Shown piece by piece: positions 41,777-50,744 of a stretch of 64,000 bases of DNA (position 1 is the first letter of the stretch; each line of letters starts with the position of its first letter). The position numbers and the translations under genes are program-made. This DNA comes from Novosphingopyxis baekryungensis DSM 16222 (lineage in GTDB: Bacteria; Pseudomonadota; Alphaproteobacteria; Sphingomonadales; Sphingomonadaceae), in the NCBI RefSeq assembly GCF_000420305.1, contig NZ_ATUR01000003.1, forward strand, positions 372,001-436,000. The letters are read 5' to 3'. The notes under the pieces are model-generated. The model did not search any database, had not been told where the DNA came from, and saw nothing but the letters and a program-made list of their open reading frames with translations.

Positions 41777-42748
41777 ATGTCCCTTCCCCCTCTTTTCGAC
41801 AAACTTCGCCTGCCCGTTATCGGGTCACCGCTTTTCATCGTCTCCGGTCCGGAACTGGTGATCGCCCAGTGCAAGGCCGGAGTCGTCGGCAGCTTTCCGG
41901 CGCTGAACGCCCGGCCGCAAAGCCAGCTGGACGAATGGCTGCACCAGATCACCGAAGCGCTGGCCGCGCATAATCGTGACAATCCGGACCGGCCCGCCGC
42001 GCCCTATGCGGTCAACCAGATCGTCCACAAGACCAACAACCGCCTAGAAGAGGATCTTGCGACCTGCGCCAAATGGAAGGTGCCGCTGACCATCAGCAGC
42101 CTCGGCGCGCGCGAGGAAGTGAACGCCGCCATTCATGAATGGGGCGGCATCGTGATGCATGACGTGATCAATGATCGCTTTGCCCACAAAGCCATCGAGA
42201 AGGGCGCGGACGGACTGATCCCCGTGGCCGCAGGCGCTGGCGGCCATGCCGGCACGCTTTCGCCCTTTGCCCTGATGCAGGAAATTCGCGCCTGGTTCGA
42301 CGGGCCCGTCGCCCTGTCCGGCTCCATCGCGCATGGCCAGTCGGTGCTCGCCGCGCAGGCGATGGGCGCCGATTTCGCCTATATCGGATCGGCTTTCATC
42401 TCCACCGATGAAGCCAATGCCGAAGATGGCTACAAGGACAATATCGTCGAGGCCAATGCGTCCGACATCGTCTATTCCAACCTGTTTACCGGCGTACATG
42501 GCAATTATCTGCGCCAGTCGATCGAGGCGGCCGGCCTCGATCCGAACGATCTGCCCGAAAGCGACCCGAGCAAGATGAACTTCGGCTCCGGCGGCAATAG
42601 CAAGGCCAAGGCATGGAAGGATATCTGGGGTTCGGGCCAGGGCATCGGCGCGGTCAAGAGCAAGGGCAGCGTGGCCGATCTGGTGGACCGGATTGAAGGG
42701 GAATATCGCGCAGCCAAAAAGGCGCTGGATGCCGCCTATCGCGCTTGA
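41777..42748 (+). CDS. NAD(P)H-dependent flavin oxidoreductase, nitronate monooxygenase family
   Basis: A 323-residue FMN-dependent TIM-barrel enzyme of the nitronate monooxygenase/2-nitropropane dioxygenase family. It starts with MSLPPLFDKLRLPVIGSPLFIVSGPEL, then has the GVVGSFPALNAR loop and the phosphate-binding VAAGAGGHAGTLSPFALMQEI and ADFAYIGSAFISTDEA. It detoxifies nitronates or reduces quinones; which one is unknown. The ATG at 41777 is preferred over a start 21 codons earlier. A good promoter candidate precedes it. Confidence 0.9.
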   Translation: MSLPPLFDKLRLPVIGSPLFIVSGPELVIAQCKAGVVGSFPALNARPQSQLDEWLHQITEALAAHNRDNPDRPAAPYAVNQIVHKTNNRLEEDLATCAKWKVPLTISSLGAREEVNAAIHEWGGIVMHDVINDRFAHKAIEKGADGLIPVAAGAGGHAGTLSPFALMQEIRAWFDGPVALSGSIAHGQSVLAAQAMGADFAYIGSAFISTDEANAEDGYKDNIVEANASDIVYSNLFTGVHGNYLRQSIEAAGLDPNDLPESDPSKMNFGSGGNSKAKAWKDIWGSGQGIGAVKSKGSVADLVDRIEGEYRAAKKALDAAYRA

Positions 42749-42815
42749 GAAACCTTGTGGCTTGCTGCAAGTTATACGCAGCGGGGCAACGGCCAAGGCT
42801 GTGAGAGGATTTCAA

Positions 42816-43247
42816 GTGACCCTAAAAACCATGCTGGCGGCGGCGCTTCTGGCCGCAACCTTGACCAGTTGCGGTGATGCGCCCGCCATGAAGGCGGAAG
42901 AAACCAAGGACGATAGCGATATGACCCCGCTCGGCCCCGTGCCGACCGAGGCGGCGCAGCAGGAAGTGCATGTGCAGCAGACGCGTCTCGTCAGCTGCGC
43001 CGCACGCCAGAAATATTATCGCGATCTTGGTGTATGGGTGTCCGGCGGGGTCAGCCCCACGGTGGACCGGGCCAGTTGGGAAGCGCTGAGCACCGACGCG
43101 CAGGATGAAATCTTCGATATCGCCGCCTGCCTCGCCGCCAGCGGCAAGAAGGGCCCGCAGGAAGTGACCATCAGCGCCCAGGGGTTCGATGCACCTGTCG
43201 TGGTGCGAACGGTGCCGAACCAACGCGACTGGAGCGCTACGCCATGA
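42816..43247 (+). CDS. Hypothetical lipoprotein
   Basis: A 143-residue protein with a lipoprotein signal (MTLKTMLAAALLAATLTSCGD; lipobox LTSC, Cys19), then an acidic Met/Glu-rich linker and a small domain with two further cysteines (VSCAAR and IAACLA) that could form a disulfide. I do not recognise a family. The GTG at 42816 has GAGAGG seven bases upstream, better placed than the ATG at 42831. Its stop overlaps the start of the downstream GST gene (ATGA). Confidence 0.65.
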   Translation: MTLKTMLAAALLAATLTSCGDAPAMKAEETKDDSDMTPLGPVPTEAAQQEVHVQQTRLVSCAARQKYYRDLGVWVSGGVSPTVDRASWEALSTDAQDEIFDIAACLAASGKKGPQEVTISAQGFDAPVVVRTVPNQRDWSATP

Positions 43248-43918
43248 TCGATTTTTACACCGCCGCCACGCCCAATGGCTACAAGATCTCCATTTTGCTG
43301 GAAGAGGCGGACATAGATTATACGCCGCATTTCCTGTCGCTGGCCGAGGCCGATCAGAAAAAGCCGGAATTTCTGGCGATCAATCCCAATGGACGCATAC
43401 CGGCTATCGTGGACCGGGACGCCGGGGATTTCGCTGTCTTCGAATCCGGTGCGATCATGCTCTATCTGGCCGAGAAATTCGGCCAATTCTGGCCGGACGA
43501 TGCCAAGGAACGGTCCGTCCAGGTTCAATGGCTGATGTGGCAGATGGGCGGACTTGGCCCGATGATGGGCCAGCTCAACGTGTTCAAACGCTATTTTCCT
43601 GAAAAGATTCCAGCGGCCATCGAACGCTATGAGCGGGAAAGCTATCGGCTGTTCGGCGTGCTGGAAGGCCAGTTGCGCGAAGACGGATATATCGGCGAGG
43701 CTTATGGCCTTGCGGACATGGCCTGTTTCCCCTGGATCGCGGCGCACAAATGGCCCGAACTGACGCTGGACGATTATCCGAAGGTGAAGGCCTGGCATGA
43801 TCGCATCCGCGCCCGGCCGGCCGTGGAACGCGCCATGCAGGTGCCGCCGCGTGCCGACGTCGCCAGCAAGGACGGCACCGAAAAGTTCGTGAAGGGCGCG
43901 CGTTCGATGCTCGCCTGA
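43244..43918 (+). CDS. Glutathione S-transferase family protein (YfcG/nu-class-like)
   Basis: A 224-residue GST. The N-terminal domain has MIDFYTAATPNGYKISILLEE, where the Thr/Asn pair after TAATPNG is the disulfide-reductase type active site of YfcG-like enzymes, then NPNGRIPAIVD and FESGAIMLYLAEKFG. The C-terminal domain has the WLMWQMGGLGPMMGQ segment seen in that class. It differs clearly from the GST at 22613, so the two are not recent duplicates. It overlaps the lipoprotein gene by 4 bases. Confidence 0.92.
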   Translation: MIDFYTAATPNGYKISILLEEADIDYTPHFLSLAEADQKKPEFLAINPNGRIPAIVDRDAGDFAVFESGAIMLYLAEKFGQFWPDDAKERSVQVQWLMWQMGGLGPMMGQLNVFKRYFPEKIPAAIERYERESYRLFGVLEGQLREDGYIGEAYGLADMACFPWIAAHKWPELTLDDYPKVKAWHDRIRARPAVERAMQVPPRADVASKDGTEKFVKGARSMLA

Positions 43919-43935
43919 GCCGGGCGTAGACCGAC

Positions 43936-44448
43936 ATGATCCTGCGCAACGCGACGCCTGACGATACTGCGGCCCTGACCGCTTTGGGACGCGACAGTTT
44001 CGACGCGGCTTTCGCCCATCTTTATAGTGCGGATGATCTCCAGCAGTTTCTGACCGGCGCCTATGCCGAAGATGTCGTTGCGGGCGAGATCGCGGATCCC
44101 AATCTGCTGCATCAGCTGGCCGATGATGGCGATGGTTTGGCCGGGTTCTGCAAACTGGCCCTGACCAGCCCCTATGGCGCGCATAGCGATGCCGCCAACG
44201 CGATCGCTCTCGGACAGCTCTACACTGCCCCTGGCCGAACAGGCGCCGGCATCGGCGCACTGCTCATGGCCTGGGCACTGGCGGAAGCGCGGCAGCGCGG
44301 GGCGGACGCGGTGCAGCTGTCGGTCTGGGCCGAAAACGTCCGCGCGCAGGCCTTCTACGCGCGCTACGGCTTTCGCAAGATTGCCGATATCGACTTCTGG
44401 GTCGGCAATCATCGCGACGATGAGTTTCTGCTGGAGCTGCGTCTCTAG
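43936..44448 (+). CDS. GNAT family N-acetyltransferase
   Basis: A 170-residue acetyltransferase with the GNAT acetyl-CoA motif LGQLYTAPGRTGAGIGALLMAWAL (Q/R-x-x-G-x-G/A pattern) and a late VWAENVRAQAFYARYGFRKIAD, typical of small-molecule or peptide N-acetyltransferases of the PhnO/RimI kind. The acceptor is unknown. It starts 17 bases after the GST stop and is convergent with kup, with a hairpin between them. Confidence 0.9.
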   Translation: MILRNATPDDTAALTALGRDSFDAAFAHLYSADDLQQFLTGAYAEDVVAGEIADPNLLHQLADDGDGLAGFCKLALTSPYGAHSDAANAIALGQLYTAPGRTGAGIGALLMAWALAEARQRGADAVQLSVWAENVRAQAFYARYGFRKIADIDFWVGNHRDDEFLLELRL

Positions 44449-44459
44449 CGCCGCCCCCT

Positions 44460-44482
44460 GCCCCGCCACCGTGCGGCGGGGC
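44460..44482. terminator. Convergent hairpin between the GNAT gene and kup
   Basis: GCCCCGCC (44460-44467) and GGCGGGGC (44475-44482) pair over 8 G-C-rich bases with a 7-base loop. T-runs are poor on both sides, so it may be a weak two-way terminator. Confidence 0.5.
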
Positions 44483-44489
44483 GTCTCAT

Positions 44490-46406
44490 TCAGATACGCA
44501 CCTGGCTGCCCAGTTCGACCACGCGGTTGGTCGGCAGACGGAAAAACTCCATCGCCGTCGCCGCGTTGCGCAGCATCCAGCTGAACAGCTTCTCGCGCCA
44601 CATCGCCATCGCCGGCTTTTCAGACGGCAGCAGCGTTTGCCGCGACAGGAAGAAGCTGGTCTGCATCATGTCGAACTTGCCGCCGCAATCATCGATTGCC
44701 AGCAGGGCCAGCGGCACATTGGTTTCCTGCATGAACCCGTAATGCAGGATCATGCGCCAGAACCCGTCGCCCAGATCGGTCAGATGATAGCGCTCGCTCT
44801 CATCCACGAACGGCACGTCCTGAATTTCCACGGTCATGATCACCACACGCTCATGCAGCACCTTGTTGTGCTTGATATTGTGCAGCAGGGCCGAGGGCAC
44901 ACCACGCGTGCTGGAGGACATGAAGATGGCCGTGCCGGACACGCGGGTCGCACTGCTCTTGGCCGATTTGGTGAAGATCTCGATCGGCAGTGCGACTTCC
45001 ATCATCCGCTCACGCATCAATTTGCGCCCCTTGGACCATGTCGTCAGCAGCGTGAACGCCACCGCACCGATCAGCAACGGGAACCAGCCGCCATCCGGGA
45101 TCTTGGTGGTGTTCGCCACGAAATAGGCCCCGTCGACCAAGAAGAAAATGGCGACCAGCGGCACGACCCAAAACAGCTTCCAGCGCCACACGGATACCAG
45201 CAGCACCGCCAGCAGACAGGTATCGATCAGCATCGCCCCGGTCACCGCGATCCCATAGGCGGATGCCAGATTGGAGCTGTTCTTGAAGGTGATCACCAGG
45301 ATCAGCACCGCAATCATCAATACCCAGTTGATGATCGGGATATAGATCTGCCCCTGTTCGGACTCGCTGGTGTGCTGCGTCGACAGGCGCGGCACGAAGC
45401 CCAGCTGAATGGCTTGGTGGGTGACGGAGAATGCGCCGGAAATCACGGCCTGGCTGGCGATGAAGGTGGCCATGGTGGCCAGGATCACCATCGGCAGGCG
45501 CAGCATATCCGGGGCCAGCAGGAAGAACGGATTTTCCACCGCCTGCTGCGCCGCCGCACCGTCCAGACCGTCGATCATCGCGCCCTGCCCGAAATAATTG
45601 ATCAGCAGCGCCGGCATCACAAAGCCGAACCAGCTGAGCCGCAGCGGGCCTTTGCCGAAATGGCCCATATCCGCATAGAGCGCTTCGGATCCCGTCACCG
45701 CCAGCACGACCGAGCCAAGCGCCAGAAACGCGGTCCATTTGTCGACCATGAAGAATTGCAGCGCGTAATAAGGGTTGATCGCGTATAAAATCACGGGATT
45801 ATTGACGATCTGGATCATGCCGAGCACCGCCAGCACGAGGAAATAGACAATCATCACCGGCGCGAACAGCGCGCCGACCTTGCTGGTCCCGCTCTTCTGG
45901 ATCATGAACAGCATGATCAGGAGCACCACCGCGATCGGCACCACCAAGGGCTCGAGGCCGGCCTGGACCACGGTGAGGCCCTCCACGGCCGACAGCACCG
46001 AAATGGCCGGGGTGATCATGGAGTCTCCGTAGAACAAGGCGGTGGCAAACACCCCCAAGACCACAATCAACGATCCCCGCTTGGCCGAATTGACCTGCCG
46101 CATGAGCAGCGCCAGAAGCGCCAGCGTGCCGCCCTGCCCCTTATTGTCAGCGCGCATCAGGATGACGACATATTTGACCGCAACGACCAAAATCATCGAC
46201 CACAGGATCAGGCTAACCACGCCGAAAACATGGATACGATCGATGGCCAGCGGATGCGGCCCGACAAAGGTCTCGCGAAACGCATAAATCGGGCTGGTGC
46301 CGATATCGCCGAAGACGATGCCGACCGCGCTGAACGCTAGCTTTGCCTTGGCGCTCGGCGCATCGCGCCGCGTATGGGCGCTCACCATCTGCGCGTCGTC
46401 AGGCAT
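44490..46406 (-). CDS. kup: Low-affinity potassium transport system protein Kup
   Basis: A K+/H+ symporter of the KUP/HAK/KT family. The 638-residue protein has 12 helices in the first 440 residues, beginning with [22 protein letters not shown], the family signature. [16 protein letters not shown] and [22 protein letters not shown] follow. A C-terminal soluble domain includes [18 protein letters not shown]. The start could be 46406 or 46388; neither has a clear ribosome site. It stands alone on this strand. Confidence 0.95.
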   Translation of the reverse strand: MPDDAQMVSAHTRRDAPSAKAKLAFSAVGIVFGDIGTSPIYAFRETFVGPHPLAIDRIHVFGVVSLILWSMILVVAVKYVVILMRADNKGQGGTLALLALLMRQVNSAKRGSLIVVLGVFATALFYGDSMITPAISVLSAVEGLTVVQAGLEPLVVPIAVVLLIMLFMIQKSGTSKVGALFAPVMIVYFLVLAVLGMIQIVNNPVILYAINPYYALQFFMVDKWTAFLALGSVVLAVTGSEALYADMGHFGKGPLRLSWFGFVMPALLINYFGQGAMIDGLDGAAAQQAVENPFFLLAPDMLRLPMVILATMATFIASQAVISGAFSVTHQAIQLGFVPRLSTQHTSESEQGQIYIPIINWVLMIAVLILVITFKNSSNLASAYGIAVTGAMLIDTCLLAVLLVSVWRWKLFWVVPLVAIFFLVDGAYFVANTTKIPDGGWFPLLIGAVAFTLLTTWSKGRKLMRERMMEVALPIEIFTKSAKSSATRVSGTAIFMSSSTRGVPSALLHNIKHNKVLHERVVIMTVEIQDVPFVDESERYHLTDLGDGFWRMILHYGFMQETNVPLALLAIDDCGGKFDMMQTSFFLSRQTLLPSEKPAMAMWREKLFSWMLRNAATAMEFFRLPTNRVVELGSQVRI

Positions 46407-46544
46407 GCCAGATCTGGCCGGCCATGCGGAAAATAACCGTAGCGCGCATATCGTTACTGCCCTGAAACCCGTGAACATGGCCACGCCGACTCTGGCGTCG
46501 AAACGGCGCGATTAGCATGGCCATCTGACCCACGCAATCGCGGC

Positions 46545-47225
46545 TTAGCGCGGCGCAGCAGGCCCGCCCGGCGCGGCTGGCCGCTGCCGCGCATTGGCCG
46601 CCGGGGCGCGCAGCATCTCGGCCAGCGCCTGCGTCTGTACGGCCACTTTGTCACGCCATGGCCCGGCCCGATAATCGCCCGTCATCAGATCGCTCCACAA
46701 GCGCTGGGCTTCCTCCGGATTCTGCTCCCGCAGCGCGGCCAGCCCGGTGAAATAAACCGGCCCCGGATGGCGCGGGTCGATGGCCCTGGCCCGGTCGAAC
46801 GCCAGTTCGGCAGCCGGTGGCAAATGCCCATCAGACGCGATCATCAGCTGCAGGCCGATGGCCGTCCACAGATCGGCATTGCTGCGATCGCTCTTCAGGC
46901 CCCCGCGCAGAATCTGCACCGCCCCCTGATAGTCCCCGCGCCGCGCATAACCGTCCGACGGAACGATATAGCGTTTGGCCACGGTGAAATTGCGATCCAT
47001 ATCGCTGCGCAGGGCGATCAGCGACGCGGTCACTTCCTCGCGGTCTTCGGTTTGCTGCGCGGGTGCCCCTGCCAGGCCCGGCCGCCCCTGCCACTGATAA
47101 CCGGCAAAGGCGAGGAAGAGCGCGGCCGCGACAAATTCGAACGCAGGCCGCCGCATGCCGCCAAAGGCCCAGAGCCCCGCGAACAGCAGCGCGGCCAGGC
47201 CCAGCATGAACAGCCAGCCGGTCAT
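46545..47225 (-). CDS. ccmI: Cytochrome c maturation protein CcmI-like, TPR domain
   Basis: A 226-residue protein with two N-terminal helices (about 5-22 and 28-44) and a C-terminal tetratricopeptide part: YARRGDYQGAVQILRGGLKSD, ADLWTAIGLQLMIASDG and PGPVYFTGLAALREQNPEEA. It matches the domain order of CcmI/CycH, which presents apocytochrome c to the haem ligation machinery. The ATG at 47225 lies in the second copy of a 23-bp tandem duplication and overlaps the stop of an 8-codon mini-ORF (ATGA). It ends the ccm run. Confidence 0.85.
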   Translation of the reverse strand: MTGWLFMLGLAALLFAGLWAFGGMRRPAFEFVAAALFLAFAGYQWQGRPGLAGAPAQQTEDREEVTASLIALRSDMDRNFTVAKRYIVPSDGYARRGDYQGAVQILRGGLKSDRSNADLWTAIGLQLMIASDGHLPPAAELAFDRARAIDPRHPGPVYFTGLAALREQNPEEAQRLWSDLMTGDYRAGPWRDKVAVQTQALAEMLRAPAANARQRPAAPGGPAAPR

Positions 47226-47261
47226 CGCCTGAACCGCCAGCCGGTCATCGCCTGAACCGCC
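47214..47261 (-). repeat. 23-bp tandem duplication at the ccmH/ccmI junction
   Basis: Bases 47214-47236 are repeated exactly at 47237-47259. Each copy holds one ATGA: the upstream copy (47248-47245) overlaps the ccmH stop, the downstream copy (47225-47222) is the ccmI start. Between them an 8-codon frame MTGWRFRR runs from the first ATG to a stop that overlaps the ccmI ATG. Confidence 0.95.
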
Positions 47262-47658
47262 CGCGCGCCAGCCACAGGCCGAAGGCGATGATCAGGATCG
47301 GCGCCAGCCAGAGCGGCCAGGTCAGCGCGCTGACCGGCGGATCGAAGGTGATATAGTCGCCATAGCGGGCGATGAAATAATCGCGGATGGCGTCCGGCGA
47401 CTCGCCATTGGCGATGCGGCTGCGCACCTCGCTGCGCATGGCCCCCGCGATCGGCGCATCGCTGTCGGCGATCGACTGGCTCTGGCACTGCACGCAGCGG
47501 ATGTCATACATCAGATCGCGTGCCTGCGCTTCCTGCGCAGGATCGGCGAGCTGCGTGTTGGCAAAGGGCGCATCCACGCCGCCATCCTGCTGCGCACCGG
47601 CGATGTCTGGGATCGACAGCGCAAGGAAGAGCGCGATCATGGCTGATACCCGCTTCAT
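47245..47658 (-). CDS. ccmH: Cytochrome c maturation protein CcmH (CcmL/NrfF family)
   Basis: A 137-residue membrane-anchored thiol protein that reduces apocytochrome c. It has a signal peptide (about 1-22), the redox motif IRCVQCQSQSIADSDAPIA (C55 and C58; usually RCxxCQNQSI, here Ser for Asn), the RDYFIARYGDYITFDPP segment and a C-terminal helix (WPLWLAPILIIAFGLWLA). The ATG at 47658 overlaps the ccmG stop by 4 bases. Its own stop lies within the 23-bp duplication that separates it from ccmI. Confidence 0.94.
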   Translation of the reverse strand: MKRVSAMIALFLALSIPDIAGAQQDGGVDAPFANTQLADPAQEAQARDLMYDIRCVQCQSQSIADSDAPIAGAMRSEVRSRIANGESPDAIRDYFIARYGDYITFDPPVSALTWPLWLAPILIIAFGLWLARGRFRR

Positions 47659-48185
47659 GGCGCCGCCTTCCATGCGCGGATCAGTCCGGGCACGTCCTCG
47701 GCACGGATATCGCCGATATGCTGGGCAAGGATCGTCCCGTCGGATCCGACAAGATAGGTTTCCGGGACGCCCGAGGCTCCGAACAGCACCTGCAACCGCC
47801 CATCGCGATCGGCACCGATACGCTGAAAGGGATCGCCATATTGGTCTAGAAACTGCGCCACCTTGGCCGGCTCGTCGCGCAGAGCGATGCCATCGATCGG
47901 CACGCCCGCCTCGGCCAGCGCTTCGAGCTGCGGTGCCTCCGCGCGGCAGGGAATGCACCAGCTGCCGAAGAAATTGACCAGCCGCGGCGTCCCTTCTGCC
48001 AGGTCCGCGCTGGACAGTCCGGGCTTGCCCGCCACCGCCGGCGGCAGATCGAAAGCTGGCACTTGATCGCCGATCAGCTGGGAGCGGACAAAATCGTCCC
48101 GTTCCCGGTTCATGCCCCACAGCACGAGCATCAGGATCAAGCCGAAAACGACCAGCGGCGTCCACAAAATCCAGCGGCGGCTCAT
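47655..48185 (-). CDS. ccmG: Cytochrome c biogenesis thioredoxin CcmG (DsbE)
   Basis: A 176-residue membrane-anchored thioredoxin-like protein of the periplasm. It has an N-terminal helix (about 5-23), then LVNFFGSWCIPCRAEAPQLEAL with the WCxxC active site (Trp-Cys-Ile-Pro-Cys), the acidic IDGIALRDEPAK segment and GVPETYLVGSDG with the cis-Pro region. It keeps the CcmH and apocytochrome cysteines reduced. It overlaps ccmF and ccmH by 4 bases at each end. Confidence 0.95.
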   Translation of the reverse strand: MSRRWILWTPLVVFGLILMLVLWGMNRERDDFVRSQLIGDQVPAFDLPPAVAGKPGLSSADLAEGTPRLVNFFGSWCIPCRAEAPQLEALAEAGVPIDGIALRDEPAKVAQFLDQYGDPFQRIGADRDGRLQVLFGASGVPETYLVGSDGTILAQHIGDIRAEDVPGLIRAWKAAP

Positions 48186-50116
48186 GCGAAACCTTCCTGC
48201 ACGCGCTTGGTATAGCGTGCGCGAAAACCGCGCCACAGGCGGCCCAGCAGCGCCAGTGAGCCGCCAAGCGCAATCAGGATGCCACCCAGCCAGATGAGCG
48301 AGACGAACGGCTTCCACCACAGCCGCAGCTGCCAGCGGCTCTGCTGATCCTGCGTGCCGAGCGTGGCGTAAAGCTGGCCGTTCCATCGGCTCAACAGCGC
48401 GGCCTCATTGGTTTGCATGGGCGGCGATGGATAATTGCGCGATTGCGGCCGCAGGATCCATTCGCCCTCGCCCTTCCTGGCCAGCACACGCGCTTCGATG
48501 GCCGTCCAGTTGGGGCCAGCGACGGGATCCAGACCGAGCAGCTGCACCGTCCAGCCACCGACTTCCACCTCTTCGCCATAGCGCACGGCCTGCAGCCGCT
48601 CCTGCGTGAACCCGGATTCCGAGGCCATGCCTGCCGCCGCAACGGCCACGCCAAGATGCGCGAGCACCATGCCGTAAATCGGCAGCGGCGTGCGCAGCAG
48701 GTTGCGCCCCCATAAGGGCACCAGGCTGGCAATGGCCAGACCCGCGGCAAAGATCAGCCCCAGCAGCGGGAGCAGCCCCGCATCGGGCGCGAACAGCATC
48801 AGCAGCACCAGCGCCACCACGCTGGCCCCGGCCGGCAGCAGCAGCTTGCGCGGAAGGCTGCCGGATCCGTCGCGTCGCCAGCGCAGCAGCGGCCCGGCCG
48901 CCAGAAACAGCATCAGCACCAGCGTGACCGGCATCGTCGTCTTGTTAAAATAGGGCGGGCCGACCGAGAGCTGCTCATCGAACAGCCCCTCGGCGATCAG
49001 CGGATAGAGTGTGCCGATCAGCACGATGGCGAGGATCGACGACAGCAGGATGTTGTTTGCGACTAGCCCGCCCTCCCGGCTGAACAGATGGAACGGCGCG
49101 CCCTGCCGCACGCTTCCGATGCGCGTGGCGAACAGGGTCAGCGCGCCGCCGATATACAGCGCCAACAGCACCAGGATGAAGGTTCCGCGCTCCGGATCGA
49201 CGGCAAAAGCGTGCACGCTGGTAAGAATCCCGGAGCGCACCAGAAAGGTGCCGATCATCGACATGGCAAACCCGGTCAGCGCCAGCATGATGGTCCAGGC
49301 GCGCAAGGCATCGCGCGCAGCCAGGACGGAGACGGAGTGCAGCAGCGCAGTGGCCGCCAACCATGGCATCAGCGAGGCGTTCTCGACCGGATCCCAGAAC
49401 CACCAGCCGCCCCAGCCCAGTTCATAATAGGCCCAGTAGCTGCCCGCCGTGATGCCCAGCGTCAGGAAAATCCAGCTGATCAGCACCCAGGGCCGCATCG
49501 CGCGGGCGAAAGCGGGGCCGGCCTTGCCCGTCAGCATGGCGCCAACGGCAAAGGAAAAGGCCACCGAAAGCCCGACATAACCTATGTAGAGCGTGGGTGG
49601 ATGGAAGGCGAGACCGGGGTCCTGCAGCAGCGGATTCAGCCCCTGCCCCATCGCCGCCGGTGGGCTCAGCCGCGCAAAGGGATTGGAGGAAAACAGCAGA
49701 AAGGCATAGAAACCCAGCGCAATCACGCCCTGCGCCCCCAAGGTCGCGGCAAAGCTGCGCGCGTCCAGCTTGCGCTCCATCAGGGCGATCAGGCCGCCGG
49801 TCAGCGCCAGCACCGTGACCCAGAGCAGCATGGAGCCTTCATGATTGCCCCATGTTCCGGCGATCTTGTAGAGCATCGGCTTATCGACATGGCTGTTGGT
49901 GGCCACGAGCAACACCGACAGATCGGTGCGTGCAAACAGCCAGATCAGCAGCAGGAAGGCCGTGAGGCTCAGCAGGCCTTGCGCCGCCGCAATGCCCCGC
50001 AGTGCGCCGGTGAGCGGTGCCAGCCGGTCACCCAGACCGCCGAACCCGGCCAGCGTCTGCAGTAGCGCCAGCGCTGCGGCGAGCCACAGGGCAGCCAGGC
50101 CAGCTTCGGCAATCAT
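48182..50116 (-). CDS. ccmF: Cytochrome c haem lyase subunit CcmF
   Basis: The 644-residue polytopic membrane core of the haem ligation complex. The tryptophan-rich haem-handling signature WGGWWFWDPVENASLMPWL is present, with GTWGNHEGSMLLWV upstream and FHPPTLYIGYVG in between, and about 14 helices. The ATG at 50116 is chosen; a GTG three codons earlier is possible. It follows ccmE by 13 bases and is coupled to ccmG by ATGA. Confidence 0.97.
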   Translation of the reverse strand: MIAEAGLAALWLAAALALLQTLAGFGGLGDRLAPLTGALRGIAAAQGLLSLTAFLLLIWLFARTDLSVLLVATNSHVDKPMLYKIAGTWGNHEGSMLLWVTVLALTGGLIALMERKLDARSFAATLGAQGVIALGFYAFLLFSSNPFARLSPPAAMGQGLNPLLQDPGLAFHPPTLYIGYVGLSVAFSFAVGAMLTGKAGPAFARAMRPWVLISWIFLTLGITAGSYWAYYELGWGGWWFWDPVENASLMPWLAATALLHSVSVLAARDALRAWTIMLALTGFAMSMIGTFLVRSGILTSVHAFAVDPERGTFILVLLALYIGGALTLFATRIGSVRQGAPFHLFSREGGLVANNILLSSILAIVLIGTLYPLIAEGLFDEQLSVGPPYFNKTTMPVTLVLMLFLAAGPLLRWRRDGSGSLPRKLLLPAGASVVALVLLMLFAPDAGLLPLLGLIFAAGLAIASLVPLWGRNLLRTPLPIYGMVLAHLGVAVAAAGMASESGFTQERLQAVRYGEEVEVGGWTVQLLGLDPVAGPNWTAIEARVLARKGEGEWILRPQSRNYPSPPMQTNEAALLSRWNGQLYATLGTQDQQSRWQLRLWWKPFVSLIWLGGILIALGGSLALLGRLWRGFRARYTKRVQEGFA

Positions 50117-50129
50117 GGCGCGCACCCGT

Positions 50130-50579
50130 TCACTTGATCAGGGTTTCGCTTTCGCTGATGACCGCTTCCCGATCGATATTCCCAAGCTCGCGCGGCACAT
50201 AATTTTCGTCATGCTTGGCCAGAAGATTGTCCGCGACGAAAACACCACCCGCGTCCAACCGCCCGGTTGCGACCACGCCCGATCCCTCGACAAACAGATC
50301 CGGCACGATGCCGCGATAGGTCACCGGCACCGTGGCTTTGCCATCGGAAACGCTGAACCGGGTGGTCACGCCATCAGCGGCCTTGGCGATCGATCCCGGC
50401 AGCACGAGACCGCCCAGACGGATCGGCTGGCCCGGCGGCACATCCGCCTTCAGCAGCGCGGCGGGCTGATAGAAATAGGCCGCCTGGCTGCGCAGGCCCT
50501 GCATCGCCAGCAAGACCGCGCCGATCAGCGCGACCGCGGCGACGACGACCAGCGTCAGGCGTTGATGCTTTGCCTTCAT
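50130..50579 (-). CDS. ccmE: Cytochrome c maturation haem chaperone CcmE
   Basis: A 149-residue periplasmic haem chaperone with one N-terminal helix (MKAKHQRLTLVVVAAVALIGAVLLAM) and an OB-fold domain. The haem-binding His is in VADNLLAKHDENYVPRE, the expected LAKHDExYxP motif. VTYRGIVPDLFVEGSGVVATG is also typical. It follows ccmD by 30 bases. Confidence 0.97.
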   Translation of the reverse strand: MKAKHQRLTLVVVAAVALIGAVLLAMQGLRSQAAYFYQPAALLKADVPPGQPIRLGGLVLPGSIAKAADGVTTRFSVSDGKATVPVTYRGIVPDLFVEGSGVVATGRLDAGGVFVADNLLAKHDENYVPRELGNIDREAVISESETLIK

Positions 50580-50609
50580 GACAAATGGGCCTTCATTGCT
50601 GAGGGGCCT

Positions 50610-50744
50610 TCATGAGCGCGGCCGCTTCAACGATTCGGCCTGCCGCTCTGCCTTGCGCATCGCCTTCCAGCTCAGGGCCAGCAGCGTCGCCAGCCCGATC
50701 AGCACCGCGCCATAAGCCAGCCAGACATAGCTCCACTGGCTCAT
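50610..50744 (-). CDS. ccmD: Haem exporter accessory protein CcmD
   Basis: A 44-residue single-helix protein: MSQWSYVWLAYGAVLIGLATLLALSW at the start (in two parts), followed by a basic tail (KAMRKAERQ). It overlaps the ccmC stop by 4 bases (ATGA). CcmD helps release haem-loaded CcmE. Size, topology and position all fit; it is too short for many gene finders. Confidence 0.9.
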   Translation of the reverse strand: MSQWSYVWLAYGAVLIGLATLLALSWKAMRKAERQAESLKRPRS

